From Protopterus annectens (Eukaryota > Chordata > Ceratodontiformes > Protopteridae): a stretch of DNA of 64,000 bases. Shown here one piece after another: positions 1 to 11,401 of this stretch. How positions within the stretch are numbered: the first letter of the stretch is position 1; the number at the start of each line of letters is the position of its first letter. The stretch lies in assembly GCF_019279795.1 (NCBI RefSeq), contig NC_056747.1:1003364432-1003428431 (forward strand). Reading direction: 5' to 3'. A program made the translations under genes and the position numbers. The notes beneath the pieces were generated by a model that saw only the letters and a list, made by a program, of their open reading frames with translations, was not told the DNA's origin and made no database searches.

Positions 1-654
1 GTAAGTAAATCTGGGCGCTCTGTTATAGGTGGTAACAATCCTCTCTTTCTCTATCATCTTGCTATGGAGGGAATGTAGAAATCACCCCATCGCGGGTCAG
101 TGATGGGGTGAGTCTAGCTTTGGCTGCAACATGTCTGGTGGTCATAAAGAATGAGTCCATTTGCCAGTATGGTGTGCCCATTGCACTTATGTGAAATGAA
201 TGCATACTGTAAAATAGCTGTTGGTAATGACATCATACAGAGGAGATACAGCTTTACCACTGTATTTGTTCACTGACTCCCTCACTTGGTATACAGCCTG
301 AATATTTGTGTGTGTTGAGTGGTACAAGATATTACATTCTCTTAGTTGTTACCAAGCTAATTCATCTTTTTTTTTCACAGATCATTGTATCATAAATTTT
401 ATACTGAAAAAACAGATACATTGATATATTGCCCCTCCCTCGGTCCCTATAATAAATTATTTTATGTTTTGTTGTTGATGACTCTATACTAGCATTCTAG
501 TTTACTGTCAGTTTACTGTCACATATGTTTTTCTAACCTGTGTACTTCATTATCTAACTTTTATTTCATAATAATTCGATATCACGATATTTCACATTTT
601 TATTTTTTTTACTCTTTTCTCTATTTACATTTTTGTTTTTGTTTTTGTAAATTG
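1..654. other. No recognisable feature
   Basis: AT-rich single-copy-looking DNA. I see no coding signature, RNA gene or recognisable repeat here. Confidence 0.5.
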
Positions 655-835
655 CTATATAAGTAAACTAACTGGTACTTTTTGTATTATGTTATTTTTG
701 GTCTTTTGTAATAATTCTAATACTTCGTGTATTTGGAGCTTTTCTCCCCGGGCCTCTACTGAAAACAGATATATATCCAGTAAGACTAGCCCGGTCAACA
801 AATGTAAAATAAAATAAATAAATAAAATAAAATTG
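655..835 (+). mobile_element. 3' end of L2-like LINE (same family as 24.9-30.0 kb)
   Basis: The stretch GCTTTTCTCCCCGGGCCTC, then CCCGGTCAACAAATGTAAA and an (AAATA)n tail, matches the 3' end of the LINE that finishes near 30043, which has ATTTTCTCCCCAGGCC and CCCAGTCAACAAATGTC followed by (AAATA)n. This is a 5'-truncated copy containing only the last ~150 bases. No coding part remains. The left limit is approximate. Confidence 0.7.
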
Positions 836-2489
836 TATACTTCACTGTGTCTCTGCCAACCAGTTTCTGGAAAGTCACATGTTTCAGAAACTTTCTCCAA
901 AACGTAACCCTCAGATTTCACTCCTCACTGTTTCACCTAACACTAATTGAACTGACAGTATAGCAGGAAAAGGTTGTTTGCTCCTTTTAGGCAGAGTTCA
1001 GTCTTTAACAAGTGGAAGATGTGCTTTGACATGACAAGCCACACATTCTGGAAACAGAATGCAGCCAGAGGCTGTGGCCTATAAAGTGTTTAAACCAGAA
1101 AAACAACATTCCCTTCAGAGGCATTACCAATTACCTTCCGCAAGATTTTTTTTGTATATGCTACATTTTTAACACAAAACAACAAGGACAAGAAGTTTTC
1201 TGAAAATAAGTACTTCCTTCCCAAAACTGGACTCTGCTAACAGTAAGTAAGATTCTTTTTTGTTCATATATTTGCATTCAGAGTCAGTAGGTGAGGATTA
1301 AACTAGAAGATTCATCCAAAATCCATCCCTCAAATTGAACACTGAGAGCTTTCTAAAAGCTGAAAGTTATTTTGGGTTGTGTTTATAATTCGATCAGAAC
1401 TTTATTTATAAAAATGAATGAAGAAAAACATATTGCTATAAATTATTTATTTAGATCACTAAGAAATCTTTTATTTTTATAGATTTCTAAATACTTAATT
1501 GCTGTCTTTAATGCACGCTGTAAAATGAATGAGGCCTTGTAGAGCTGTGCAACATGCCCCACCCATGACAATGGTAAATGTATTTCTTTATTTTGAGCTT
1601 ACTCCTGCCAACATCTAAAATGTACATTCAAGATTCATTCTTTTTTACATACCATGAAAGAGGTAGTGCAGACCTTTTAGCACACTACATAGCAAACTCC
1701 ATTAAGGACATTATTACAAGTACAATATTAAATTATAGAATTATGGTGCAATCTGCAACCTGATCAGGACTGCATGCACGTTTTACAATGGTACTACAAG
1801 TGTACAACATAACAATGAGTTGCTATGCAAAGCAGCATGGGAATGTTGCAGGGCCAGATGCCAGTCAAAATGGGGAGAGCCCAAATGCTTAAATTATTAT
1901 GAATTATTACTGGTAGCAAAGAGTGCAAAATGACAGATTACCATTCATCTACAGGCCATCCTCATCTCCTGTGAATGCGGAACTGGGCAGATTTCCACTG
2001 TGTTTTATTCTGCAGCTCCAAAGTTACTGTATACAGCATAATTGTGTTTTCCAGTCAGGCAGTTAATTCCAATACATTTTCAAACTCACATATGAACACC
2101 AGTATAGAATATCTGTTGCTGTCCCATGACTCTCCATTTTTAGCTTCTTCGAGTAGATGCGTTTCTTGGGGGCTGTTATAGAACCATCATACTACTGATC
2201 CTTCCATAGACTTCTGTGATGCAGTTTGAAGTCTTCACCAGATTGCTTGAGTAGCTTCAGTCTTTTTCTGTATGGAGACTTGCGTCAGGCAAGAAACTGT
2301 ATGGAGAAGCATAATAATTTTCTGAATTTCTTTCTGTCAGTACCCCATCTTATGGAACTGTTTTAACTACAGTGCACAGTGCTAACTGTATAAGCTATCA
2401 AAAGGACATATTAACAAAGTAGATGCTTTTTGAAGACGTCTAGATTGGAAATTATTTGAAAGGGACTGTACCCCCTTCCCCTCCTGATG
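836..2489. other. No recognisable feature
   Basis: AT-rich DNA with short open frames only. None has a recognisable domain, and no repeat shared with the rest of the window was noticed. Confidence 0.4.
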
Positions 2490-2756
2490 GGGTCTATATT
2501 AGAAGACCGAATGAAAAAAATAACGAACGTCAAAACAGCGAAAAGACCGGACCTCAAACTTGCTATTGTGGGGGGCTGCACCTCCTACAACCCCCGCTAA
2601 CTATATATACCAACTACGAGATTGCACTACAGTGAGGAAAGGGTAAATATTCCCATCTTCACTGTACTGCGATCTGGCAAATAGCACTTCGAGGTCTGGT
2701 CTTTTCGCTGTTTTGCTGTTTGTTATTTTTTTCATTCGGTCTTCTAACATAGACCC
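2490..2756. mobile_element. Foldback/MITE-like element FB1
   Basis: A 267-bp non-autonomous DNA element. It begins GGGTCTATATTAGAAGACC and ends with the reverse complement (GGTCTTCTAACATAGACCC); the arms pair over roughly 65 bp. The flanks are TCCTGATG at 2482-2489 and TCCTGATA at 2757-2764, an 8-bp target duplication with one mismatch. The centre holds the core shared by the family (around 2596-2640: TATATACCAACTACGAGATT, then a purine run AGTGAGGAAAGGG). It has no coding capacity and must depend on a transposase from elsewhere. The superfamily is uncertain: an 8-bp duplication fits hAT, P, Merlin or KDZ-type elements. Confidence 0.85.
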
Positions 2757-4146
2757 TCCTGATATGGGGGCTTTGTCCCCCCATTCTCTAGTCTTTAAAT
2801 AGTCTAACTCCAAGGCTAGAACAAGTCAAAATAAAGGGATAAGCTAATTTTTATAAGAAACATTTTTTTCTTTCATGCCAAATTAGCGTAATCTCAAAGT
2901 TAGTAAACTAAGGAGAGATGTTAGGAAAGTTATTTTGAAAGAAGGAAAGGTTTATAAATGGGAGGTCATCAAAGAAGCGCTCCAGAAATGTAATGAAGAA
3001 GATGGAGAGCAGAGGAAGGGAAGGAGGGTAAGGACACTAGAGTTTTTTTTTTTTTTGCTGTATTATGGAATGCATTACAAGAAGCAGAATAGGAGTCTCA
3101 AGCAATGTTTTTGATGGCTTTGGGTTTGGGGACAATTAGGGGACATAAGTCAAACATGATACAAAACAAGATACATCTACACTGTTAGTGTAACATGACA
3201 TACTTAGCTATTTTGGGCTGAGAGAAGTCAGGCAAGGGCGCCCCTTCCTTGTTTTTTATCTTGATAAAGATGGTATTAGAGGAGGAAGCTTTGAAAAAGT
3301 GCAGGATAAGGAGGAGAAAGTGGAGGAAAGTTTTCATGTTTGCAAATGACTGAAGGCATTTCACAGAGAATGAAGAGAAAGATTTGTTCAGGGTCTTAGA
3401 ATAATTAATAAGGTTTGGGGAAGAATTGGGATTGCAGTAATGCATCAGGAACCTGGTGGTGAAACTGGCTGAAGCTATGCCAAGGGAAAAGAGGCCAGTG
3501 TTTACCTAAGAAAAATGAGACCACAAAGTAATTGGGCTTAAACACAGGAAAAGTAGAAAAGGAAATGGCAGATTTAAATTACAGGGAACCATACTAGATG
3601 TAAAAAACTAGCTAGTGATTGGAAAAAAAAGGTACCACTGAGTTTGACGGGATCAGAAGGGCTGATAAGTGAGAAGGTTTTTACAAGGATAAACTTTTTA
3701 ATGCAACAGCTGTTGATAATAAGGGTGGCAGGACTGACAAATTGTAGTGGCATTTGTGTGGGATGTGAAATGACCTATAAAAAAAGTACGGGGAGAAAGG
3801 GGGTGAGTAGAAACACAGCTGGTTGCCATGTTTTAAAGAAGATGCAGGGGCGCTGTGCACTGAATGGTAAACAATAAAAAGAACAAGAGCAGGAATAGAC
3901 AGTGAGAAGAGGGAGAAGAAAATGCAGGCAGTGCAATAAGGAGTAATTCAGTAGAAGGTAAAGCACAGAAAGCAACAGCAAGAAGAAATGGCATGGTGGA
4001 GGAGATATGTGGGGAAGAAATGGCATGGCGGAGGAGATATGTGGGGAGAATTTAAGGTGGTGGAGATTTTGATGGAGAATGAGAAGGTCAGCAAATCTAC
4101 TATGCAATGTGGTTATTCAGGAAATGTGGGCTGTGAAGAGTTTTTG
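2757..4146. other. Purine-rich DNA, no gene recognised
   Basis: The + strand is strongly rich in A and G from about 2.9 to 4.1 kb. A minus-strand open frame at 3185-3445 has no family motif. The bias could reflect an old CT-rich LINE lying on the - strand, since the L2-like LINE at 23-30 kb is CT-rich on its sense strand, but no alignable motif was seen. Confidence 0.35.
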
Positions 4147-4397
4147 AGCAAATGAAGAATACATATAGATTCATAGATTAGTACTAGGCTAACTGCCCTT
4201 GCGAGCTATTTTAAGCCTAGCCAATTATCCCTTGTGAGACTCAAACCCTGCACCTTGTGTTTGCAAGGCAAGCACCTTAACCATTAGGCAACCCTCCCAT
4301 CCCCATTAGGCAACCCTCCCATCCCCTTCGACCCAGGTGGGACCTGAACCCACAATCCCCAGTTCTGGAGGCTGATGCCTTATCCATTAGGCACTAG
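4147..4397 (-). mobile_element. tRNA-derived SINE with a CR1-type 3' tail
   Basis: Read on the minus strand, the element starts with two tRNA-like heads. The first (about 4397-4329) resembles an Arg tRNA: box A-like GCCTAATGGATAAGGC, box B-like GGTTCAGGTCC. The second (about 4300-4221) has GCCTAATGGTTAAGG and GGGTTTGAGTCTC. A 22-bp sequence with CATTAGGCAACCCTCCC is tandemly doubled between them. The 3' part (about 4212-4147) reads GGCTAGGCTTAAAATAG, then GGGCAGTTAGCCTAGTA and CTATGAATCTAT. It closely follows the tail of the CR1 copies here (GGCTAGGCTTATAAATG, GGGCAGATAGCCTAGTA, repeats of ACCTATGA). Such tail sharing is how SINEs recruit a partner LINE's reverse transcriptase. A true tRNA gene is unlikely because the acceptor strands do not pair. 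Confidence 0.8.
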
Positions 4398-4808
4398 AAG
4401 TGCAGAATCTGTGATAACACTTTTGGATTAAAAGTGTGTGAAGAGCAAAAAAGGAAATAAAAAGCACTGCTTACAAGGTAGATGCGTAATATGTAAAAGG
4501 AGAGGGGGACTGTTATGGGTAGCAGAGAGTCACTCAGTATTTAAGACTTCTGTCTCACAATCCCAGGTCCTGGAGTTCATTGCTAATATATTGTTTTGTT
4601 TCTTCTTAGTGTTAACTGTCAGATTTGCTGGACTCCCTTACATTTCTTCAGAATGTGATGTCTCAAAAAGCACTTGCATGATCATTTTAGAGCACAGACA
4701 GCACTATCTCAAGACCAGTGTGCATGTTTTGGGGGAATTTTTCCCTTCTCCAATGCTGCATGAATGTGGAGTTGGGTCTACTTCTAAAATTCAAACTTTT
4801 AATACATT
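4398..4808. other. No recognisable feature
   Basis: A 131-codon open frame spans 4438-4833 (+), but it has no family motif and runs into the foldback arm. I treat it as a chance frame. Confidence 0.4.
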
Positions 4809-5070
4809 GACTTTCTTATGGTCAAGACTATAAGATCAAAGTTTTAAAACTTCACAATTTAAATAAAAAAAATAAATAAAATAAAAACAAAACAAAATAA
4901 ATCCCCCTGCACCCTCTACACCTTCTGCTAATTAAATATACCAACTCCGATATCGCACTATAGCAAGAAAAACAGTAAATATACCATTCCGCACTGTACG
5001 GCAATCTCCATTTAAACAGTTCAAAGTTTCAAAACTTCGATCTTATGGTCTCAACCATAAGAAAGTTGTA
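4809..5070. mobile_element. Foldback/MITE-like element FB2 (degenerate)
   Basis: Arms GACTTTCTTATGGTC and ATAAGATCAAAGTTTTAAAA (from 4809) pair with TTTCAAAACTTCGATCTTAT and ACCATAAGAAAGT (to about 5070). The family core appears at about 4926-4975 (ATATACCAACTCCGATATCG, then GCACTATAGCAAG). The arm word differs from every other member here. The typical GGGTCTA end and an 8-bp duplication are not clear, so the true borders may extend further: AAAGTTCAACATTTATAG on the right partly mirrors AAAATTCAAACTTTT on the left. Confidence 0.65.
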
Positions 5071-7614
5071 GTTTTGAAAGTTCAACATTTATAGCCATAC
5101 ATACATTGCATTTGTTCTTGCCATTATGTCTCATGCTGTGAACTAAAATTGTGCACAAAGAATCACTTCAGTTACAGGATTAACAAACAAGCAATCAAAT
5201 AATAGAAATAAGTTTAAGAGAAGAAATGGGAGGGGAAGAGAAATTCCAAGAGGCTTGAATTAACCCAAAAAAAAGGAAACTCTATTAGGGTCTTGGACAT
5301 CAGGATGGAAAAGAACATATGATAGCTAGAATGCTGAAAATCATAGAAGAGGATAAATGAGGTTATCGGCACAGGCAGTAACTTTCACAGGCTGATATTA
5401 AGAGGAAGGCTGTGAAGTTATGAGGGAAGGAGATGTAAAGAAGTATCAACAGCTGTGTTTCATATACTCTGAGCGCTTGGCAGTATGTGAAGTACAGAAA
5501 AAGGATTGGCAGATGTGACAAGGAGAGGAGATGGGAATATTAGAAGACCACTATAGAATATGGCATGGGAAATGAGCAAGAAAAGGGAGAGGAACAGAAG
5601 GGGGAACATAAGTGATACAAAGAAGGTGGGATGTGTTTGAAACTGGAGGACAGTATGGAAGGATGTGTGAAAGGGAAAAATAATTGACCATGCTAGTGAA
5701 TATGCTGAGAAAAGCAGGAAAATACTAGACAAAATATCTGAGGAAGGACCTTAAGAGCTTAGCTTACAGTGGCTTGGGAAATCCTAGAAAATATCTGAGA
5801 AAAGAAATGGAGAAACAGTTTGAAGACTGGAAGAGAGGAATTCTGTAATGTATGTGGGACTGAAGTACAGAGAACTTGGATTGTTATCTGAAAATGTAAT
5901 TGACATTAAATAAAAAAAAGCTTTAATGAAATGAATAAAAAATTAATAATATCAATTATATAGGTTTCTTACTGAATACAGTTGGTCGATAACTACACAA
6001 TTGTTATGCAGGAAAAACAGTGAACTACAGGTGGTGCTAGGAGAATGGACAGTAGATATTCTAGGCATGACAAACCATGTGTAACTTCTAGGAAGAAATG
6101 CTTATGTCATTCTTGAATACTAACTTTACAGGAGAGATAGCAATGGCAACATAGAGGAGGAAGAACAGCAGCAGCATATATCATAGAAGGGACTGAATGC
6201 TGAGAAGAGATTGGAAGTGAAATGGAGAAAGAATTGAAAAAAAGAATGGAATGTCATCTATAAAACTAGGCCAGGAAAGAAGGGCCAGTGGTGATCAAGC
6301 ACAATGTGCTGGACAGCAGAATTCAAAGAGGAGACTAAGAGCAGAATAAGGGAAAATCATCAGATAAGGCCATAAACTAAAAGGAAATAATCACTGGGAT
6401 TTAATCTTAATGCAATTTAACTGGGAAGCATTACATCATCTATCAGGAAAGGTTTCTGCTTTGATAGAGGCCCTGGTGATGAGAAATTTTGAGAGCAAGT
6501 GCAGGAATCGGCAATAAAGGACATATTGTTTGTGGTCCTGGCAAAGGTAATGATGTGAGGGAAGCAGAGCTGGTGGTGCTGCTCACAAATAACAGTTAAG
6601 TGCTACTAGGGTTCACAGTCACTGCTGAAGTAAAGGGGAGCAGAGATAATTCTGGGTAAACAACTGAGACTACAAAAGGGGACCTTACAAGAAACTTAGT
6701 AGTAGGATTAGAAAAACATTAGCATGAAACCTGATGAAATCTGATGGGGTATCTGGTTTTGCAGGCTTAGGATAACTTTTTTCATGCCTATTGAGTCAGA
6801 AATGAAAGCTGCCTATTGTTCCTTGAAATATACTGCTCCCTATTATGGTACTCTGTCAAAAATATAGCTAGGGTGGGGCAAAGGGGGTAGCTGCCCTGGG
6901 AGTAAGGTATTAGGGGGCACAATCAACAAATGCCAGTCAATCAATATTGTATTATCTCCACTCATTTCCATACCAGAATTTCTGAAAGCTAAAGGAACTA
7001 ATACCCAAGATCTCTTTAGTGAAGACATGTTGAGGTCTATCAACCTGCTTTGAAAGATTGGAGAAATACCTATTGAAGGGTGAATTATATTTAATGATGG
7101 CCCCAATAAGGAGTGAATAAAGTGGAACTATAAACTTTTTGGACCTTTAAGAGATACCATGAAGGATAAGTTGTGTAAGGCAGAAGGATTTTCTAACCAC
7201 CACAGAGACATGGTAGCAAAAGGAAAGCCTGTTGTCAACATTTGTACCAAAGTTCCACATAGCCATGTCAGATGTAAGTGGAATGTTATCTATATGTTAA
7301 AAGAAGTGATGCTAGATTTGCCAAAGGAAATTATGCTGCATTTCTTGATGTTGAAGGTAAGCGTATGATTAATACACCAAACCTTATTTTGTTCAACCCT
7401 TGCTGGAGAATAAGATTTGATAACCTCCTCCATCAGCAAACTTGTTTAGCCATAGTTCCTTCACAGCAGCTTTTATATCACAGAAATTTAATGAGAAGGG
7501 AGGCACCCAGGACTAGGTCCTATGGGACACAATTGGTGAAATTGTTATTTCTAGACACCAATATGTATGCTTTTTTGCCTTGGGCAGCTATGAAGTAGAT
7601 GGTAATCCTGCTTT

Positions 7615-7617
<3 letters not shown>
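5071..7617. other. Purine-rich DNA with one short repeat remnant
   Basis: The + strand is A/G-rich from about 5.2 to 6.6 kb. Around 6860-6930 a GC-rich stretch (GGGGCAAAGGGGGTAGCTGC) resembles short dispersed repeats of a kind common in fish and amphibian DNA. Open frames at 7159-7598 have no recognised domain. I see no gene. Confidence 0.35.

Positions 7618-7685
<68 letters not shown>
7618..7685. repeat. (TG)n microsatellite
   Basis: About 33 uninterrupted TG units following a short T run. Able to form Z-DNA in principle; no function is inferred. Confidence 0.97.
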
Positions 7686-7688
<3 letters not shown>

Positions 7689-8038
7689 CATCAAATTTAT
7701 TGATTTCTCAGACTATTACAAATAAATATATTGTCATCATTTAGATCTTCAGCTGCATGGGCAATTTAATTGTAGGGTCTATATTACTTACGCGAGCTGT
7801 CAGAATGTCAAGTACCCTTCCATCGACACCTAAGTGTCGAAAGTCTTCTTCATTGAACGGCCACATCATCGATTTCTTTCCAAGGGAAAAAAATCAGTAG
7901 CTCAAATACGAATGACACAATTTAACAAACACTATAGCCCCCCCACACCACCCCAGACTAAATATACTAACTCCGAGATTGCACCACAGCAGGGAAGAGG
8001 GCAGATTTCAAACAATGGCCAACCAATTTCTTTCCCCT

Positions 8039-8651
8039 GGCATCTACTTTTCTGAAGTACAGGCCAACACTAAGGGACTCTGGCTAACAAAGTTCGCAGA
8101 TGACTGCAAACTGGGAGCCATTATTGAATCCCCAAATGATGTGGATATTCTACTAAAGGGCCTTACAGAAACAGATGCTTGGTGCCAGAGCCATGGGCTC
8201 AAGCTCAATGCCAAGAAATGTACAGTTATCCCCTTTGGAAAAAAACATTTACCCGTGAATTACCACATAGGTGGCAATACACTAAACACAAAAAGTGTGA
8301 TAAGAGACTTACAGACACAGGTGGACAGTGGTCTCACCTTTGATAACCACATTGCCACAACAGTCAGAAAATCCTTCTATGTGGCACACCTCATCACTAA
8401 GGGATTTTCGTCCAGAAAAAAGGGGGTCATTGTCCCACTGTAGTCATCCTTCATTAGACCCATTATAGAATACAACGCCCCGTTTGGTTTGTACCTCTCA
8501 AGACAGCTGCAACAACTGGAAAGGCTGCAGAAATACCTCACTAAAAGAATCACAGGCCTAAAGCAGATGCCCTATGCTGACTGTCTAAAAAAACTCCAGC
8601 TATACTCCATCACATATCGTCTACTCAGAGGTGATCTCTGCTTAACATACA
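8039..8651 (+). mobile_element. CR1 LINE copy 1, left piece
   Basis: A 5'-truncated CR1 beginning inside the reverse transcriptase at the residues GIYFSEVQAN. It includes KFADDCKLGA (the catalytic F/YxDD box) and the thumb-like stretch HGLKLNAKKCTVIPFGK, and runs to LLRGDLCLTY. It stops abruptly at 8651 in the codons for CLTY. The missing continuation resumes at about 14311, so this is one copy split by a later CR1 insertion. One frame break is visible inside the piece: the frame that is open to 8443 closes and is followed by one starting at 8489. Confidence 0.9.
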
Positions 8652-10047
8652 GGAAAGTCTCTCTGTTGATCAGTGGCAGTGATAAACATTGAGCTGCTTC
8701 CCTGCCCCCCGTGGGAGTGATTACTGACTTGAAACTGTAGTTTTATTGGCCAAAAGGTGTCATTTCCAAAACTCCTTCATCTTCCTCTCTTAAAACCTAG
8801 TTGCCTCGTGGTTTTGGCGTCTTTTCAGGCTTGTTGGCTGTTGGTGAAGCACCCACCAAGAGGAGAAAACGCTGAGAGAAGAAAGGAGCCACTTTTGAGA
8901 TTTTAAGTATTTTTCTCTGTTTATTTGATAAGTTTTTCTGCATAGCTGCCTAGTTTGAGCATTTTCTGGCTTGTTAAACTTGATTTCTACATTAGTAGCT
9001 GTATTTAGAGCACAACCAAAAGCTGTATACTGAATTTCCTGTTTGCACTTAATTTTAAAATCGTTTTTTTCCCAAAACTTGCATATTTTCTGTCTTTGAC
9101 CTAGCACTCTTGTGTGGGGTCATTTACTGCACTGTTATAACTTGATATTACTTGTGAACCTCTGCTATCTCTGAAAAAACAAAAACAAAAAAAATCTTGC
9201 TTTTTCCCACTTTTCTGAGATTTAAAAAAGTTCAAGTTACAGGCTTGCTGTTCTTGAACTGTTTTAGTTTCTGTGAGGCCATTTTTGCTTGGGCTAAAGG
9301 AAAGTCTCTCTGTTGATCAGTGGCAGTGATAAACATTGAACTGCTTCCCTGCCCCCCGTGGGAGTGGTTACTGACTTGAAACTGTAGTTTTATTGGCCAA
9401 AAAAGGTCATTTCCAAAACTCCTTCATCTTCCTCTCTTAAAACCTAGTTGCCTCGTGGTTTTGGCATCTTTTCAGGCTTGTTGGCTGTTGGTGAAGCACC
9501 CACCAAGAGGAGAAAACACTGAGAGAAGAAAGGAGCCACTTTTGAGATTTTAAGTATTTTTCCTCTGTTTATTTGATAAGTTTTTCTGCATAGCTGCCTA
9601 GTTTGAGCATTTTCTGGCTCGTTAAACTTGATTTCTGCATTAGTAGCTGTATTTAGAGCACAACCAAAAGCTGTATACTGAATTTCCTGTTTGCACTTAA
9701 TTTTAAAATCGTTTTTTTTTCTCAAAACTTGCATATTTTCTGTCTTTGACCTAGCACTCTTGTGTGGTCATTTACTGCACTGTTATAACTTGATATTACT
9801 TGTGAACCTCTGCTATCTCTGAAAAAAAAACAAAAAAAATCTTGCTTTTTTCCCACTTTTCTGAGATTTAAAAAAGTTCAAGTTACAGGCTTGCTGTTCT
9901 TGAACTGTTTTGTAAGTTTCTGTGAGGCCATTTTTGCTTGGGCTAAAGGAAAGTCTCTCTGTTGATCAGTGGCAGTGATAAACATTGAGCTGCTTCCCTG
10001 CCCCCGTGGGAGTGGTTACTGACTTGAAACTGTAGTTTTATTGGCCG
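8652..10047 (+). repeat. Tandem ~648-bp units forming the CR1 5' end
   Basis: Three head-to-tail units start AGGAAAGTCTCTCTGTTGAT at 8651, 9298 and 9947. The spacing is 647 and 649 bp. The third unit runs about 100 bp before passing into unique leader at 10048. Units 1 and 2 differ by scattered changes (for example GATTACTG versus GGTTACTG). Apparent open frames inside the units (8790-9107 and 9444-9734, both -) are copies of each other and carry no domain. The array lies inside the split copy 1 CR1, so it arrived with copy 2. Comparable 5' monomer arrays act as promoters in mouse L1; a promoter role here is inference. Confidence 0.85.
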
Positions 10048-10407
10048 TTTTGGGTCAATTCCTGGCTCTTTTCAGCCCCCGCTGTCAAGCACGCTTTAGA
10101 GTGGTTTAGTGAGTTGCCACTAGAGCAGCATCGGCAGCCGGTTTAACAAGGTTAAACTTTTTCTGGCTCCATAAAGTCTGTTCTTCATTTTTTCCTTAGA
10201 ACTGCTCTACTAGTAATCTAAACAGTATATCCCTTAACTAAAAGCTCAGCACTTGTTCCTAAAAGCTTTTACTTGTCTTAAAAGCATCTTCTTTTCAGGT
10301 TTAGCACTTCTGTATTATACAAAGTCCCTCACTAAACCCCCAGGAGTACCCACTTCCTTACTAAGTCCTCTTATTCAGTTACACCTAACTTCTAAATTTC
10401 TCTAGCA

Positions 10408-11371
10408 TGTCAAGGGCCAGATGCTGGCCCTCTCCTGTCCAGTTGGTGAATTTGGGAATATTGAGGCAATGTTACAATTGCCTCATGTACACTGACAACC
10501 CTCTCCTCCTCCCACATAACACAAATACTTAGAGATGCAGCTATTTAGCCAAACTGGAGGCTGAGCTCTCTCAACTCAGGACTGGCAAGACCAGACAGGA
10601 GGAGAAGGCAACTACACACACCACAAAACCAGTCTCACATAAAGCTATCACAACAATGAATCAAACACATAAACACACAAAGTCATACTCGGAGGCTCTG
10701 AGCAAAAATTTACCTAAACAGCAGAGGCCTCCAAAGCAGACATCCAAGCAACTGCCACCTCATGACACACCTCAGGCAACACATAAACCACAAAATCAGT
10801 GTGCAAAGCAGTCACAGCCCTTAAGGCCAAATACAACACCAAACATACTTGTCATAGGTGACTCCATAGTCAGACACACTGACGTCCCACTCACCAGGCT
10901 GAACAAGGAGAGGGTCACAGTAAGCTGCCTATCGGGCTAGAATCCGCCACATAACACAAGCACTCGGGTCACTCTACAGCAAGTACAAATATGACACAGT
11001 CATTGTCCATGCTGGTGTGAACGACCTGAGACGATCCTCCTGAACTACATGAAAAGAGACATAGAGGAGCTCTCTGATTATGTAGCCCAAGCAGGTATGA
11101 CCCTGACCCTGAGCAGTATCCTTCCTTCACCAAGAATGATGCCACAACATAGAGACAAGATGATCATCTTTAACAATTGGCTTAATTTCTGGTGTCATTC
11201 AAAGGGGATCCAGTGTCTGTCTGCCTGGGATGACATGCTTGACAAGCCACGCTGCTTCGCAAGGGACGGCTTGTACTTGTCACCCCTGGGATTCCGGATA
11301 TTGGCTAAGGCTCTTGCCACCCCCATAGTGCCTTTTCTAGGCAAGGCTCAAATTCTAAACCTACCACCCTA
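10408..11371 (+). pseudogene. CR1 ORF1 (SGNH/esterase-like), broken
   Basis: The likely start is at 10408 (MSRARCWPSP), with a Cys-containing N-terminus and a Gln/Pro/Thr-rich middle. The C-terminal half shows SGNH-hydrolase blocks: ILVIGDSIVRH (Ser block) at about 10848, VIVHAGVNDLRR (the G-x-N-D block) at about 11000, and CFARDGLYLSPLGFRILAKA near 11260. CR1-group ORF1 proteins are known to carry such an esterase domain, thought to help the RNA-protein particle. In this copy the last block has Tyr where families normally have the catalytic His (DGxHL). Frames shift around 10500 and 10940 and a stop follows RRSS near 11041, so no full protein is made. Confidence 0.8.
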
Positions 11372-11401
11372 GAAAACAAAAATGAGAAGAACCTAAGGGT
11401 A

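Noticed and set aside
3775-4107. 110-codon Leu/Phe-rich minus frame resembling membrane segments
   Set aside because: The hydrophobic look follows from the purine-rich + strand (TTC/CTT codons in reverse). No start context or family match.
4329-4397. Possible Arg tRNA gene (-)
   Set aside because: The D- and T-arms look right, but the acceptor strands do not pair and the unit is joined to another tRNA-like head and a CR1 tail, so it is a SINE head.
4438-4833. 131-codon frame (+)
   Set aside because: No recognisable motif, and it ends inside a foldback arm. Best explained by chance.
8790-9734. Two similar minus-strand open frames (about 100 codons each)
   Set aside because: They are the same stretch in tandem units 1 and 2, with no domain, antisense to the CR1. 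The shared frame reflects duplication, not selection.
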